Notes under the pieces: model-generated | Databases searched by the model: none | What the model saw: the letters and a program-made list of their open reading frames with translations, nothing else | Told to the model about the DNA's origin: nothing | Position numbers and translations under genes: made by a program | Assembly (NCBI RefSeq): GCF_019797845.1 | Contig: NZ_CP081864.1 | Location: 3,038,001-3,102,000 of the forward strand | Length of the DNA stretch: 64,000 nucleotides | From: Symbiopectobacterium purcellii | GTDB taxonomy: Bacteria > Pseudomonadota > Gammaproteobacteria > Enterobacterales > Enterobacteriaceae | Direction: 5' to 3' | Shown here: one piece after another, positions 18,551-27,490 of the stretch | Numbering within the stretch: the first letter of the stretch is position 1 | Layout: each line of letters opens with the position of its first letter

Positions 18551-19099
18551 GTGGAACCGATAGCTCCCTCTCGCCTTTCGCCACATCTTCCCCTGACAGC
18601 AACCTATGCGATGCCGGGGTATCTGTTGGTGACCTATGCGCTACTGCTGCTATCATTGGGGTGGTTTGCTCACCAACGTTGGATAGAAAGGCCCGCGCGC
18701 GTTATGGCATCGACGACAAACGCAGCACAACCGCACAACGAAGCCCCACCGAGCGAGAATATGCCGCCATTGACACAAGCCGTTCCCGCAAGCCCGCCGA
18801 CAGCACCGAAGGCCGATCCGTCACCGTCCCCAGCAGCTGCCCCAAAACCGGCTAAAGTTGAAAAGGGACAAGTGCCACCGCTGACTTATAGCGCGCATGT
18901 GTTCACCTCAGACCCGTCGCGACGCAGCGTGACGCTCAACGGCGTGCGTTATCAAGAGGGAGAGAGTCCAATGGAAGGGTTGGTGATCGAACAGATTCAG
19001 CAGGACGTCACACTCTTCGATGCCAACGGAGAGATTTTCATTCTGGATGCGCTTTCGGACTGGCCTGGCGGTGATATCAAAGAGGTGGGCGCGGAGTAG
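18551..19099 (+). CDS. outB: T2SS accessory protein OutB/GspB
   Basis: A 182-residue inner-membrane protein with a cytosolic N-terminus, one membrane segment (YLLVTYALLLLSLGWFA), a Pro/Ala-rich periplasmic linker and a C-terminal GspB domain (SVTLNGVRYQEGESPMEGLVIEQI). In soft-rot bacteria OutB contacts the secretin OutD and assists its assembly. The start is GTG 18551 with AAGGA 9-10 nt upstream. It is convergent with outS, 26 bases apart. Intact. Confidence 0.9.
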   Translation: MEPIAPSRLSPHLPLTATYAMPGYLLVTYALLLLSLGWFAHQRWIERPARVMASTTNAAQPHNEAPPSENMPPLTQAVPASPPTAPKADPSPSPAAAPKPAKVEKGQVPPLTYSAHVFTSDPSRRSVTLNGVRYQEGESPMEGLVIEQIQQDVTLFDANGEIFILDALSDWPGGDIKEVGAE

Positions 19100-19125
19100 C
19101 GCCCGGCGACATCATACGAGACGTA

Positions 19126-19527
19126 TTACCTGAAATCTTTTCTGATGAAATCAATAAACGGGGCCAGTGAGCGGTTGAACTCTGAACACTGCGCCTCTTT
19201 CGACGTACCATCCTGTAATAACCCTTGATACAGGTTTTCGCTACGCGAGGCCAATTGAGGGAAATGGGCGGTGTTCCACCCTTTTTGCTGCGCCACGGCC
19301 AGGGCGGCGCGTTGGAGCGTGCCGTCATCGGGGAAATCGCTGCGATTGCATTGGGATTTCAAATAACGGCTTGCCGCTACCAACGACGCAATCTGATTCA
19401 GTTGCTCGGCAGCACTGACCGAAGACACTGACGATGCCGGCGTAATGGAGCGCGTCGGTGCCAGGCAACCGACCAGCGTAATGCACAACAAGGTGACTGC
19501 TGAAAACGTCAACAAAGGGGACCGCAT
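19126..19527 (-). CDS. outS: T2SS pilotin lipoprotein OutS
   Basis: A 133-residue lipoprotein with signal MRSPLLTFSAVTLLCITLVGC and a four-helix pilotin domain carrying conserved cysteines (SQCNRSDF, EAQCSEF). Pilotins bind the secretin C-terminus and carry it to the outer membrane. The residue after the lipid Cys is Leu, compatible with outer-membrane sorting. I chose ATG 19527, since GAGAG precedes it. Longer frames upstream have no leader logic. Intact, although its client OutD is truncated before the S domain. Confidence 0.9.
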   Translation of the reverse strand: MRSPLLTFSAVTLLCITLVGCLAPTRSITPASSVSSVSAAEQLNQIASLVAASRYLKSQCNRSDFPDDGTLQRAALAVAQQKGWNTAHFPQLASRSENLYQGLLQDGTSKEAQCSEFNRSLAPFIDFIRKDFR

Positions 19528-19655
19528 GACTACTCTCATCTTTTGTTGTAATGAAAACCGGAGAAGGAGTGTAGCAAAACCACCCGCGCGATGGCGTAAC
19601 GCCAAACCCACTTTGCTCACAAAATGAAAAAAAAGAGACGGGGTGCATAACGGCA

Positions 19656-19679
19656 GCTCCCCGGTGGGCACCGGGGAGC
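19656..19679 (-). terminator. Hairpin terminator after alaC
   Basis: A perfect 10-bp GC-rich stem (GCTCCCCGGT / ACCGGGGAGC, loop GGGC) lies 16 bases beyond the alaC stop on the minus strand. The T run follows about 20 bases later, so it is a slightly atypical but probable terminator. Confidence 0.7.
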
Positions 19680-19694
19680 AAGCGGTGCTGACAA

Positions 19695-20921
19695 TCAGGC
19701 TACCGATGATTTTCCGGCAGAAAGAAGCCCATCAGCGCGGAACATAGCCTTGATACCGCGTACCGCCTGACGAATACGATCCTGATTTTCAATCAACGCG
19801 AAGCGCACATGCGTATCGCCGTAATCACCAAAACCGATGCCGGGAGACACACACACTTTTGCTTCGGCCAACAACCGTTTGGCAAATTCCAATGAACCCA
19901 GATGCGCATAAGGTTCAGGGATTTTCGCCCAAACGTACATGGAGGCTTTGGGTTCATCCACCATCCATCCCGCTTCATGCAGCCCTTTCACCAATACGTT
20001 ACGGCGTTGACGATATTGCTCGGCAATATCGCGCACGCACTGCTGATCGCCTTCAAGGGCTGCAATGGCGGCGACTTGCAGCGGGGTAAAGGTGCCGTAG
20101 TCGTGATAACTTTTGATGCGCGCCAGCGCATTGACCAACTCTTTATTGCCCACCATAAAGCCGATGCGCCACCCGGCCATGTTGTAACTTTTGGACAAGG
20201 TAAAGAATTCGACGGCAATATCCTTCGCGCCCGGAACTTGCATGATCGACGGTGCTTTCCAGCCATCGTACACGATGTCGGCATAAGCCAAATCGTGTAT
20301 GACCAGCACGTTGTACTGCTTCGCCAGCGCAACAACGCGCTCGAAGAAATCCAGCTCAACGCACTGCGCCGTTGGGTTCGAGGGGAAGCCCAGAATCATC
20401 ATTTTGGGTTTGGGAATACTTTCGCGGATGGCCCTTTCCAGTTCGTTGAAGAAATCAACGCCCTCCACCAGCGGCACAGAACGCACCTGTGCACCCGCGA
20501 TCACCGCACCGTAGATATGAATGGGATAGCTGGGGTTCGGCACTAATACGGTGTCACCGTGATCCAGCGTTGCCAGCATCAGGTGTGCCACCCCTTCTTT
20601 GGAGCCAATCGTGACGATGGCTTCACTTTCCGGATCGATCTCGACGCCATAGCGTTCGTCATACCAACGCGAAATGGCCCGACGCAAACGCGGAATGCCG
20701 CGTGAAGTGGAATAGCCGTGAGTATCATCCCGCTGCGCGACCGTACACAGTTTCTCGACGATGTGAGGCGGTGTCGGCCCATCCGGGTTACCCATACTGA
20801 AGTCAATGATGTCCTCGCCACGACGGCGGGCAGCCATTTTCAATTCAGCGGTAATGTTAAATACATACGGGGGAAGACGATCGATGCGCGTAAAACGACG
20901 CGGAGAATTTGAATCAGCCAT
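19695..20921 (-). CDS. alaC: Alanine transaminase AlaC
   Basis: A 408-residue class I PLP aminotransferase that interconverts pyruvate and alanine with glutamate/2-oxoglutarate in the cytosol. The PLP lysine is K244 in [14 protein letters not shown]. The motifs [24 protein letters not shown] and [11 protein letters not shown] fit the AlaC/YfdZ group. I start it at ATG 20921 ([10 protein letters not shown]) with GAGGA just upstream. A longer frame to 21086 has no start signal. Transcription ends at the hairpin at 19656. Confidence 0.92.
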   Translation of the reverse strand: MADSNSPRRFTRIDRLPPYVFNITAELKMAARRRGEDIIDFSMGNPDGPTPPHIVEKLCTVAQRDDTHGYSTSRGIPRLRRAISRWYDERYGVEIDPESEAIVTIGSKEGVAHLMLATLDHGDTVLVPNPSYPIHIYGAVIAGAQVRSVPLVEGVDFFNELERAIRESIPKPKMMILGFPSNPTAQCVELDFFERVVALAKQYNVLVIHDLAYADIVYDGWKAPSIMQVPGAKDIAVEFFTLSKSYNMAGWRIGFMVGNKELVNALARIKSYHDYGTFTPLQVAAIAALEGDQQCVRDIAEQYRQRRNVLVKGLHEAGWMVDEPKASMYVWAKIPEPYAHLGSLEFAKRLLAEAKVCVSPGIGFGDYGDTHVRFALIENQDRIRQAVRGIKAMFRADGLLSAGKSSVA

Positions 20922-21594
20922 AACATCCTCAGGATACGTGAGCGCCCGGACCGTCCGAGCGACGCTTAGCTCTTGTGAGCTAATTGTTACGCTATCGTAG
21001 AAATTGTTGGCTGTCGAGAGTGCGAACAAGAAAAATTTACACTGAGGGCGCTTATCGCCAAATTTTATGCTGACATTTGCCATCACCTTTCACGGTTCAG
21101 CATATTATTTCAATAACACTAGAGCAACTTTGCATTACTTTTTCTTGTTTTCAATGCGATGGTATGAGTAACGTGAATAAGGCTCAAACACCCATTGAAA
21201 AATAATGACGCATTGCATTATTACTGGGCCCAACTTTATGGCATTGCGCCAAAATGAAGCAGACAGTGAAAAACAAAAAACACTTAAAAAAACAACAAAA
21301 TAAAAAGAATAAGAAAACAGTATGGCCGTGTGTTTTTATAAAAAACCGAGGAAATAACAAAATAACGCACAACGCACAACGCAGGCTAAAACACCAAATT
21401 AAAAAGAAATCAACTCATTCAATCGCCAAAAAAACAGACCACACCATTACATTATGCTAAAAACACCGCCATATTGACAATAAAAAGCCAATGAATATTA
21501 TCAAAGGTAATCAGCTGTTATCCAGATAACAATCACTGACGCGCCTGATAGCGATTTATCATTTATTACGTCAAAAATTTAATGAGGAAAAATA
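20922..21594. other. AT-rich divergent intergenic region
   Basis: About 670 bases between alaC and dgcN contain only low-complexity A-rich frames that look like chance. A promoter-like TTGACA/TATTAT pair (21474-21501) serves the plus-strand cluster. The alaC leader, near 20930-21000, contains a small TAGCTC..GAGCTA inverted repeat. No other gene or repeat was recognised. Confidence 0.6.
21474..21501 (+). promoter_or_regulatory. Sigma-70-type promoter for dgcN operon
   Basis: TTGACA (21474-21479) and TATTAT (21496-21501) are separated by 16 bases, about 95 bases before the dgcN start. The match is good, but no transcription data support it. Confidence 0.5.
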
Positions 21595-22596
21595 ATGGAT
21601 ATCAAAAAGCCCTATTTGCTTTTTCTTGGTGATGCGCACGATCAGTTAGCCGCCAAGGTCGCTATCGGCATCAAGCAGTGGCACCCCGAATATTGCGTGG
21701 GCCAATACCGTATGGCGGATTGTCACGCAGATTGCGGCCTGCCGGATCTGGATATCCCAGCAGAACGGGCCGCCGGAGCACAAACCCTGGTGATTGGCGT
21801 GGCTAACCGGGGCGGCATTATTTCTCAACAGTGGATCGCCATTTTACGTGAAGCCCTGGAAAGCGGCATGGACCTCGCCGCCGGGTTGCACAACAAACTC
21901 GCTGACGTGCCGGAATTGCGCGAACTGGCGGCAAAACTGGGGCGTTCCCTGTTTGACGTGCGCCATCCAACGGAAACCTACCCAGTGGCAAACGGCCGCA
22001 AGCGCAGCGGCAAACGCCTGTTGCCCGTCGGCACCGATTGCTCCTGTGGTAAAATGTACACGGCGCTGGCTATCGAAAAAGAGATTCTGGCAAGCGGCGT
22101 CAAGGCGACGTTCCGCGCGACCGGCCAGACCGGTATTCTGATCAGCGGTGCAGGTGTCAGTATTGATGCCGTGGTTTCTGACTTTATCGCCGGGGCCGTT
22201 GAAGTGTTGGCTCCCGCCAATGATGCGGATCACTGGGATGTGATTGAAGGCCAAGGCTCATTGTTCCACCCATCCTTTGCAGGCGTGACCACCGGGATTA
22301 TTCACGGTGCACAACCGGATGCGCTGGTACTGTGTCATGAACCAACACGCAAAACCATGCGTGGCGTTGACTACCCGATCCCCGATCTGGCGGCCTGCAT
22401 GGCACTCAACCTGTCGATGGCGCGGCTGACCAACCCTGATGCCCGGTTTGTTGGCATCTCGGTGAATACTTCCGCTCTGGATGAAGACGCCGCCCTCTCT
22501 CTGTTGGCAACCATTGAAGCCGAATTCGGCCTGCCGGCGGTTGATCCGGTGCGCCACGGTGTGGGCCGTATCGTTGAAGCATTGGCCAGCCTATGA
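21595..22596 (+). CDS. dgcN: DUF1611 N-acetyltransferase DgcN (D-glutamate)
   Basis: A 333-residue DUF1611-family protein with an N-terminal Rossmann-like part and a P-loop-like motif GTDCSCGKMYTALAIEKE near residues 145-160. Proteins of this family paired with an enolase-superfamily racemase have been described as DgcN, which acetylates D-glutamate so that DgcA can racemise it to N-acetyl-L-glutamate. The overlap with dgcA (ATGA at 22593) and the following D-amino acid aminotransferase strongly support that role here. GAGG precedes the start. Intact. Alternative: an unrelated small-molecule ligase or kinase, since DUF1611 was long uncharacterised. Confidence 0.8.
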   Translation: MDIKKPYLLFLGDAHDQLAAKVAIGIKQWHPEYCVGQYRMADCHADCGLPDLDIPAERAAGAQTLVIGVANRGGIISQQWIAILREALESGMDLAAGLHNKLADVPELRELAAKLGRSLFDVRHPTETYPVANGRKRSGKRLLPVGTDCSCGKMYTALAIEKEILASGVKATFRATGQTGILISGAGVSIDAVVSDFIAGAVEVLAPANDADHWDVIEGQGSLFHPSFAGVTTGIIHGAQPDALVLCHEPTRKTMRGVDYPIPDLAACMALNLSMARLTNPDARFVGISVNTSALDEDAALSLLATIEAEFGLPAVDPVRHGVGRIVEALASL

Positions 22597-23573
22597 CCGA
22601 ACTTACCTTATCTCGTGAAAGCTGGCCGCTGCGTGAAGTGTTTACCATTTCACGCGGTAGCAAAAGGCAGGCCGATGTGGTGGTTGCCGCCCTCAGGGCC
22701 GGTGATATTACCGGCTATGGTGAATGCCTGCCCTACGCGCGTTACGGCGAGTCAGTCGACAGTGTCACAGAGCAAATCGCGTCGCTTGAGAGCGACTTGC
22801 GCAACGGGCTGGACAGACTCACACTGCAATCCCGTTTGCCTGCGGGAGCCGCGCGCAACGCGCTCGACTGCGCCCTGTGGGATTTGGAGTGCAAGCTCTA
22901 TCGTCAGCGCATCTGGCAACGGCTCACTCTGCCGGTACCACACACGCTGGAAACCGCCTATACCCTGTCACTGGACACACCCGAACACATGCGTCATGCG
23001 GCAGAGAAGCAGGCACACCGTCCGTTGCTGAAACTGAAGCTGGCCGATCAACACGATCTGGAACGGGTCGCCGCCGTACGTGCAGGAGCTCCCTCCGCGC
23101 GCCTGATCGTGGATGCCAACGAAGGGTGGGATGAAGCACTTTATACCCGTCTGGTACCGGAGCTGGTCAAACTGGGGGTTACCATGATTGAGCAGCCGAT
23201 GCCCGCCGGAAAAGATGAGGCGCTGGCATCCTTGCCACGTCCCATCCCGATTTGTGCCGATGAGTCCTGTCACGACAGTCATTCACTGGCCGGACTGGTG
23301 GGTCGTTACGACATGGTTAACATCAAACTCGACAAAACCGGTGGCCTAACCGAAGCGCTGCGGCTGCGTGATGAAGCAGTCAAGCATGGCCTAAAAATTA
23401 TGGTAGGCTGCATGGTCAGTACATCGTTGGCGATGGCACCTGCGTTTATCGTGGCGCAGGGGGCTGATGTGGTGGATTTGGATGGCCCACTGTTGCTGCA
23501 ACGCGATCGCGATAACGGGCTGGAATACCAAGGCAGCATCATCAACCCGCCTTCAGCCGCGCTGTGGGGCTAG
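22593..23573 (+). CDS. dgcA: Enolase-superfamily racemase DgcA (N-acetyl-D-Glu or dipeptide epimerase)
   Basis: A 326-residue member of the muconate-lactonising enolase subgroup. The KxK acid/base motif (LLKLKLAD, about residues 145-150), metal ligands Asp (VDANEGW, about 173), Glu (IEQPMP, about 200) and Asp (CADESCHD, about 222), and the opposing Lys (NIKLDKTGG, about 245) are all present. This arrangement performs 1,1-proton transfer at the alpha carbon of N-acylated amino acids or dipeptides. Its ATG overlaps the dgcN stop. From context the substrate is probably N-acetyl-D-glutamate; L-Ala-D/L-Glu epimerase is the main alternative. Confidence 0.82.
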   Translation: MTELTLSRESWPLREVFTISRGSKRQADVVVAALRAGDITGYGECLPYARYGESVDSVTEQIASLESDLRNGLDRLTLQSRLPAGAARNALDCALWDLECKLYRQRIWQRLTLPVPHTLETAYTLSLDTPEHMRHAAEKQAHRPLLKLKLADQHDLERVAAVRAGAPSARLIVDANEGWDEALYTRLVPELVKLGVTMIEQPMPAGKDEALASLPRPIPICADESCHDSHSLAGLVGRYDMVNIKLDKTGGLTEALRLRDEAVKHGLKIMVGCMVSTSLAMAPAFIVAQGADVVDLDGPLLLQRDRDNGLEYQGSIINPPSAALWG

Positions 23574-23642
23574 TGCTGATTCGCGTGTGGTCTGGCACGC
23601 ACGTTTATTGTCAGGCCATTTACCTTCTTTAGGAGTGTTGTA

Positions 23643-24503
23643 ATGCAACGTATTGTGTATGTTGACGGTCAGTATGTAGAAGAGCAGGACGCCAAGGTTT
23701 CCGTTTTTGACCGCGGTTTTTTGTTCGCCGACGCCGTCTACGAAGTGACTGCGGTCATCAATGGGAAGCTGGCTGAATATGACGGCCACATCACGCGCTT
23801 GCAGCTTTCCTGCCGTGAACTCGCACTGCAACTGCCGGTCTCTATTGAGGAGTTGAAAAAGATCCATTTGGCGCTGATCGATAAAAATCAGCTGCACGAA
23901 GGAGCTATCTATTTACAACTCAGCCGTGGCAACGCGGGCGATCGCGATTTTCACTTTCCCGGTGCGGAAGTGAAATCCACACTGGTGCTGTTTACTCAGG
24001 CACGCGCGGTTATCGATAATCCGAAAGCGGAAACCGGCTTGCACGTAGTGACCTGCCCGGACATTCGCTGGCACCGCCGTGATATCAAGACCGTCAGCCT
24101 GCTGGCGGCCTGTTTGGCAAAAGAAGTGGCCCACAGCAAAGGCGCAGATGATGCGTTTCTGGTGGAAAACGGGTTTATCACCGAAGGCAGCTCCTGCAAC
24201 TGCTATATCGTGCTGGCCGATAACACCGTGGTAACGCGCCAACTGAGCAATGACATTTTGCACGGCATTACCCGTCAGTCACTGCTTGAACTCGCCGCCA
24301 AGGACAATATCACTCTGGAAGAGCGTCCGTTCACACCGGAAGAGGCCTACCACGCCAGCGAGATTTTCCTCAGTTCAGCCACCACCTTTGTACTGCCGGT
24401 GGTTTCACTGGACGGCAAAACCATCGGCACCGGTAAGCCCGGCCCGATTGCCAAACGACTGCGTGAAATCTATATCGCGCGGGTGAAAGCACAGGTCGAA
24501 TAA
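23643..24503 (+). CDS. dat: D-amino acid aminotransferase (Dat type)
   Basis: A 286-residue class IV PLP aminotransferase. The start MQRIVYVDGQYVEEQDAKVSVFDRGFLFADAVYE is typical of D-alanine transaminases, the PLP lysine is K149 (DIKTVSLLAA), and the phosphate-binding ENGFITEGSSCN motif follows. It transfers the amino group from D-amino acids such as D-Ala to 2-oxoglutarate, producing D-Glu. AGGAG sits 8 nt before ATG 23643. Located 70 bases behind dgcA, it could feed D-glutamate into the DgcN-DgcA route, so that D-amino acid nitrogen ends up in L-glutamate. Intact. Confidence 0.88.
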   Translation: MQRIVYVDGQYVEEQDAKVSVFDRGFLFADAVYEVTAVINGKLAEYDGHITRLQLSCRELALQLPVSIEELKKIHLALIDKNQLHEGAIYLQLSRGNAGDRDFHFPGAEVKSTLVLFTQARAVIDNPKAETGLHVVTCPDIRWHRRDIKTVSLLAACLAKEVAHSKGADDAFLVENGFITEGSSCNCYIVLADNTVVTRQLSNDILHGITRQSLLELAAKDNITLEERPFTPEEAYHASEIFLSSATTFVLPVVSLDGKTIGTGKPGPIAKRLREIYIARVKAQVE

Positions 24504-24540
24504 CAGCGCTCTAGCGGCTTGTTTCAGGCTAGTCCGCAAA

Positions 24541-24575
24541 ACGCCCATCACGGTTTTCCACGATGGGCGTTTTTG
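24541..24575. terminator. Bidirectional terminator between dat and the channel gene
   Basis: ACGCCCATC (24541-24549) pairs with GATGGGCGT (24562-24570), followed by TTTTG on the plus strand. On the minus strand the stem is followed by TTTTGCGG. It lies between convergent genes. Confidence 0.85.
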
Positions 24576-27032
24576 TTATTCCGGTAGCAAGGTGGCGTCC
24601 GAGGCGTTTTCCAGCACCATCTTTTGCGGAGAGGCCAGAGGAATGCTGGCAGTGCGCAGCCGCTTGATAATCTCAAACAACAAATCGCTTTTTGCCCCTG
24701 AGACCATGCGAGGGCTGGGAACATAACCGGTCACACTCAGCACCATCCCCGTCGGTGTAAGCTGGCTAAAGGTTACCGAAGGCGCAGGCGTTTCCAAAAT
24801 GGACTCATGATCGCCATAAGCGTTGAGCAGGATCTCCCGAATGATTTCAGGATCGGCATCCAGAGGGAAGGTTAACGCCAGCGTTGCCACCCCCATCGCA
24901 TTACCCATGGTAATATTGCGCACGTTTTGCGAGATGAACTGCGAATTCGGCACGATGACCGTAGAGCGATCGCCAAGTTGAATCTCGGTCGCGCGCACGT
25001 TGATACGCCGGATATCCCCTTCAACACCGCTGATATTAACCAAATCCCCGACTTTAACTGGACGTTCGGTGAGCAAAATCAGCCCGGAGATAAAGTTTTT
25101 AACGATCTCCTGCAGACCAAAACCGATCCCGACCGACAGGGCGCTGACAATCCACGCCAGCTTGTTCCACTGGATCCCCAACGCCGCCAGCGTCAACAGA
25201 ATAAGCAGGATATAACCGATATTGGTAAACAGGGTGACCAGCGAAGCGCGAATCCCCTTTTCCAGCGTGGTCTTGGGCAGAAAATCATCTTCTAACCAAC
25301 GCCGGGATGAGCGCAAAACATAGATACCAATCACCAGACATGCGGCGGCATTCACCAGATTAGCCGGCACGATGCTTAGCGATTCCAGCCCTTTTCCGCC
25401 CCAGATCTCCACCGATTTTTGCAACAACTCGATCGGTGTCGTGGTGCCAAAGGTGCCGTTTAGCAACGCCACCGCCCCCATCAGAATCAGAAAGACTTTC
25501 CCGCACACCGACGCCAGAGAAGTCGCCTGTGCCAGATGCCGATCGTCCAAATTGAGAGAGCGTTTAATACGACGTCCGCTGGCAGTATTGGGCGAAAAAA
25601 TGCTTTCACTGAGATCGGTCACCAGGGTTATCAGCAGATACAGGCAGGAAAGCACCATCCCCACCCATATCAACTCATAAATCAAAAAACGCGCCAATGA
25701 GATATAGCCAATCGCCAATGAAATCAGCACGGCAATCGCCGTCAGCAAGGTAGCCAAATGCACCAACCCTGACAGTGTGGAGCGCGCTTCCGGCTGTTCC
25801 CCCGCTTCTACCATCTGCCGTCGCACCTGATTGCTGCGCAGCGCAATGGCCCCCACCGTTAATGCCAGCGCCAATGCAGACAGCCCGTTCCCAACGATAG
25901 TGACAGCAACGGAGGTGCCCACCGTGGTGTTAAGCTGTTCAAGCATGCCAAACACAAACATCAGACTGGCGGCAATAATCGGGAACGGGTCCATCGCTTT
26001 GGCAACCGGGTTAGCTATAGCAGGCAAGCGCCAGGATGGACGATGGTTGGAAAGAAACGCCCGCCCCAGCCCGGCAATCATGGCGCTAAACACGGCCAGC
26101 CGTACCAGATTATCCAGAAAACTCTCGATAGTGGCTGGCACATCGCCAGGGCGCGCTAGCGTATAGTCAAGCAGGTTTGCGGCAAGCCCGATGGTCGCGA
26201 CGGAAGAGAGTACGGTCGCAGAAGCGAGGAAACTGCGGCGTAGCCGCCCTTCCGGCAGCCAACGGATCCCGGCACGTGCCAGATATTTTTCCAGTAGCCG
26301 TTGGCCCACCGTGGCTAACGCCAGCGCCAACAGCGGATAAAACAACGTTCCATACCGCCAGTCCGGCTCCCAGGTTGCACTCAACGTATCACTGAGCTGC
26401 GCCTGAAACTGCGTCAACCGCTTTTCATCCTCAGCCTGAGACGCCAACAGAGGGGACCAGAAACTCGCCCCCAGAATGCTGCCCGAGTTAAGTGCCAGTT
26501 GCGTTTTTAACGCATTGCGACGCAGCGTAACTATCTGCGCCGAGAGATTGAGGGCACCCGTTCTGATGGCCTGAATCTGTTCCAGCTGCGCGTCCAGTTT
26601 GGTTTTTTGCACACTCAAACTGGCACGTTTACGCGTAACTTCGCTGGTTTCCGTTATCGCTGCCCCCTGCTCTGGCGCAGGCCCCAGCACATCGACTTGC
26701 GCCTGGAGCTGTGCCTGAAGCGGCGCCAACGCAGTTGCGAGATCGTTGGTGTTGCCGATCAACTGCTGCACAGCGTCATTCAATTCGCCGTATTTACTGT
26801 CGCTGGCGGCATTTGAGACCTGCTGCTTGATGCCATCCAACTGCTTTTGCAATTTGGCGACTTCACTGTCTACATTGATTTTTGCGGCAGCAGTCACATC
26901 CGCAGGCGTGGTGTTATCAGCAGCCGTAGCCGGTAACGAGGCGCAAAACAGAGCAAATAATGCGGCAAACAGGACGGGAAGCCACACCTGCACAGCGCGT
27001 TGAGGCACTCGCATCAAAAGGTTTCGTTGCAT
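24576..27032 (-). CDS. Large mechanosensitive channel, DUF3772-MscS
   Basis: An 818-residue inner-membrane protein with a signal peptide (VLFAALFALFCASLPATA), a periplasmic helical DUF3772 region rich in Gln and Ala (about 45-200), roughly eight to ten membrane helices, and a C-terminal MscS module. The pore helix and the beta domain are recognisable in VSALSVGIGFGLQEIVKNFISGL and ERPVKVGDLVNISGVEGDI. Such channels open on hypo-osmotic shock. ATG 27032 is preferred; the codon before it is TTG. It is convergent with dat and shares its terminator. Intact. It differs from MscS (286 residues) and MscK in its periplasmic domain, so no symbol is given. Confidence 0.85.
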   Translation of the reverse strand: MQRNLLMRVPQRAVQVWLPVLFAALFALFCASLPATAADNTTPADVTAAAKINVDSEVAKLQKQLDGIKQQVSNAASDSKYGELNDAVQQLIGNTNDLATALAPLQAQLQAQVDVLGPAPEQGAAITETSEVTRKRASLSVQKTKLDAQLEQIQAIRTGALNLSAQIVTLRRNALKTQLALNSGSILGASFWSPLLASQAEDEKRLTQFQAQLSDTLSATWEPDWRYGTLFYPLLALALATVGQRLLEKYLARAGIRWLPEGRLRRSFLASATVLSSVATIGLAANLLDYTLARPGDVPATIESFLDNLVRLAVFSAMIAGLGRAFLSNHRPSWRLPAIANPVAKAMDPFPIIAASLMFVFGMLEQLNTTVGTSVAVTIVGNGLSALALALTVGAIALRSNQVRRQMVEAGEQPEARSTLSGLVHLATLLTAIAVLISLAIGYISLARFLIYELIWVGMVLSCLYLLITLVTDLSESIFSPNTASGRRIKRSLNLDDRHLAQATSLASVCGKVFLILMGAVALLNGTFGTTTPIELLQKSVEIWGGKGLESLSIVPANLVNAAACLVIGIYVLRSSRRWLEDDFLPKTTLEKGIRASLVTLFTNIGYILLILLTLAALGIQWNKLAWIVSALSVGIGFGLQEIVKNFISGLILLTERPVKVGDLVNISGVEGDIRRINVRATEIQLGDRSTVIVPNSQFISQNVRNITMGNAMGVATLALTFPLDADPEIIREILLNAYGDHESILETPAPSVTFSQLTPTGMVLSVTGYVPSPRMVSGAKSDLLFEIIKRLRTASIPLASPQKMVLENASDATLLPE

Positions 27033-27490
27033 CAATAGGGCTCTTCTCTTGGCAATTGTCAGACCTGCATGTGCTTAATACACAATAGATTGCCTTTGTA
27101 CGCAAGGGGGATGTGTCAGTACTGTAACGCCATATAGGCTGTCAGATAAAATGGCGGCAGTCGATATCAAGGACTTTAGGTTGATTCTCAGAAAAGAACC
27201 TAAAAGAAGGAAATGACATATTAGCTTTGGTTAATTACGTGACATCAAATGACACTTATAAATAAAAATCAAATTTAAGAATTTGACTACAATGAAAATA
27301 CATTGCACTGAATCATAATAAAAAGAAACCGTTTGCATTCACCTGCATCAACATCGCTGGCTAACACTGGCCAGCATTGCCATTAGAAATCAACGTTAAC
27401 TTCATTGACCGCATATAACAGAGAAACTCACTTACACATTGATTATCGCTGAAAAACATATATTACAAGTCACAGACACAGAGGCCAGTA
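27033..27490. other. AT-rich intergenic region upstream of the autotransporter
   Basis: About 460 bases between two divergent genes, without a supported frame. A short GAGG motif before ATG 27491 is the likely ribosome binding site. Many A/T tracts are compatible with H-NS silencing or phase-independent control, but no specific operator is recognised. Confidence 0.5.

Noticed and set aside
21184..21460. Overlapping 62- and 68-codon frames in the alaC-dgcN gap
   Set aside because: Both are low-complexity products of A-rich DNA (runs of Phe/Cys or Lys/Asn), with no Shine-Dalgarno and no family resemblance.
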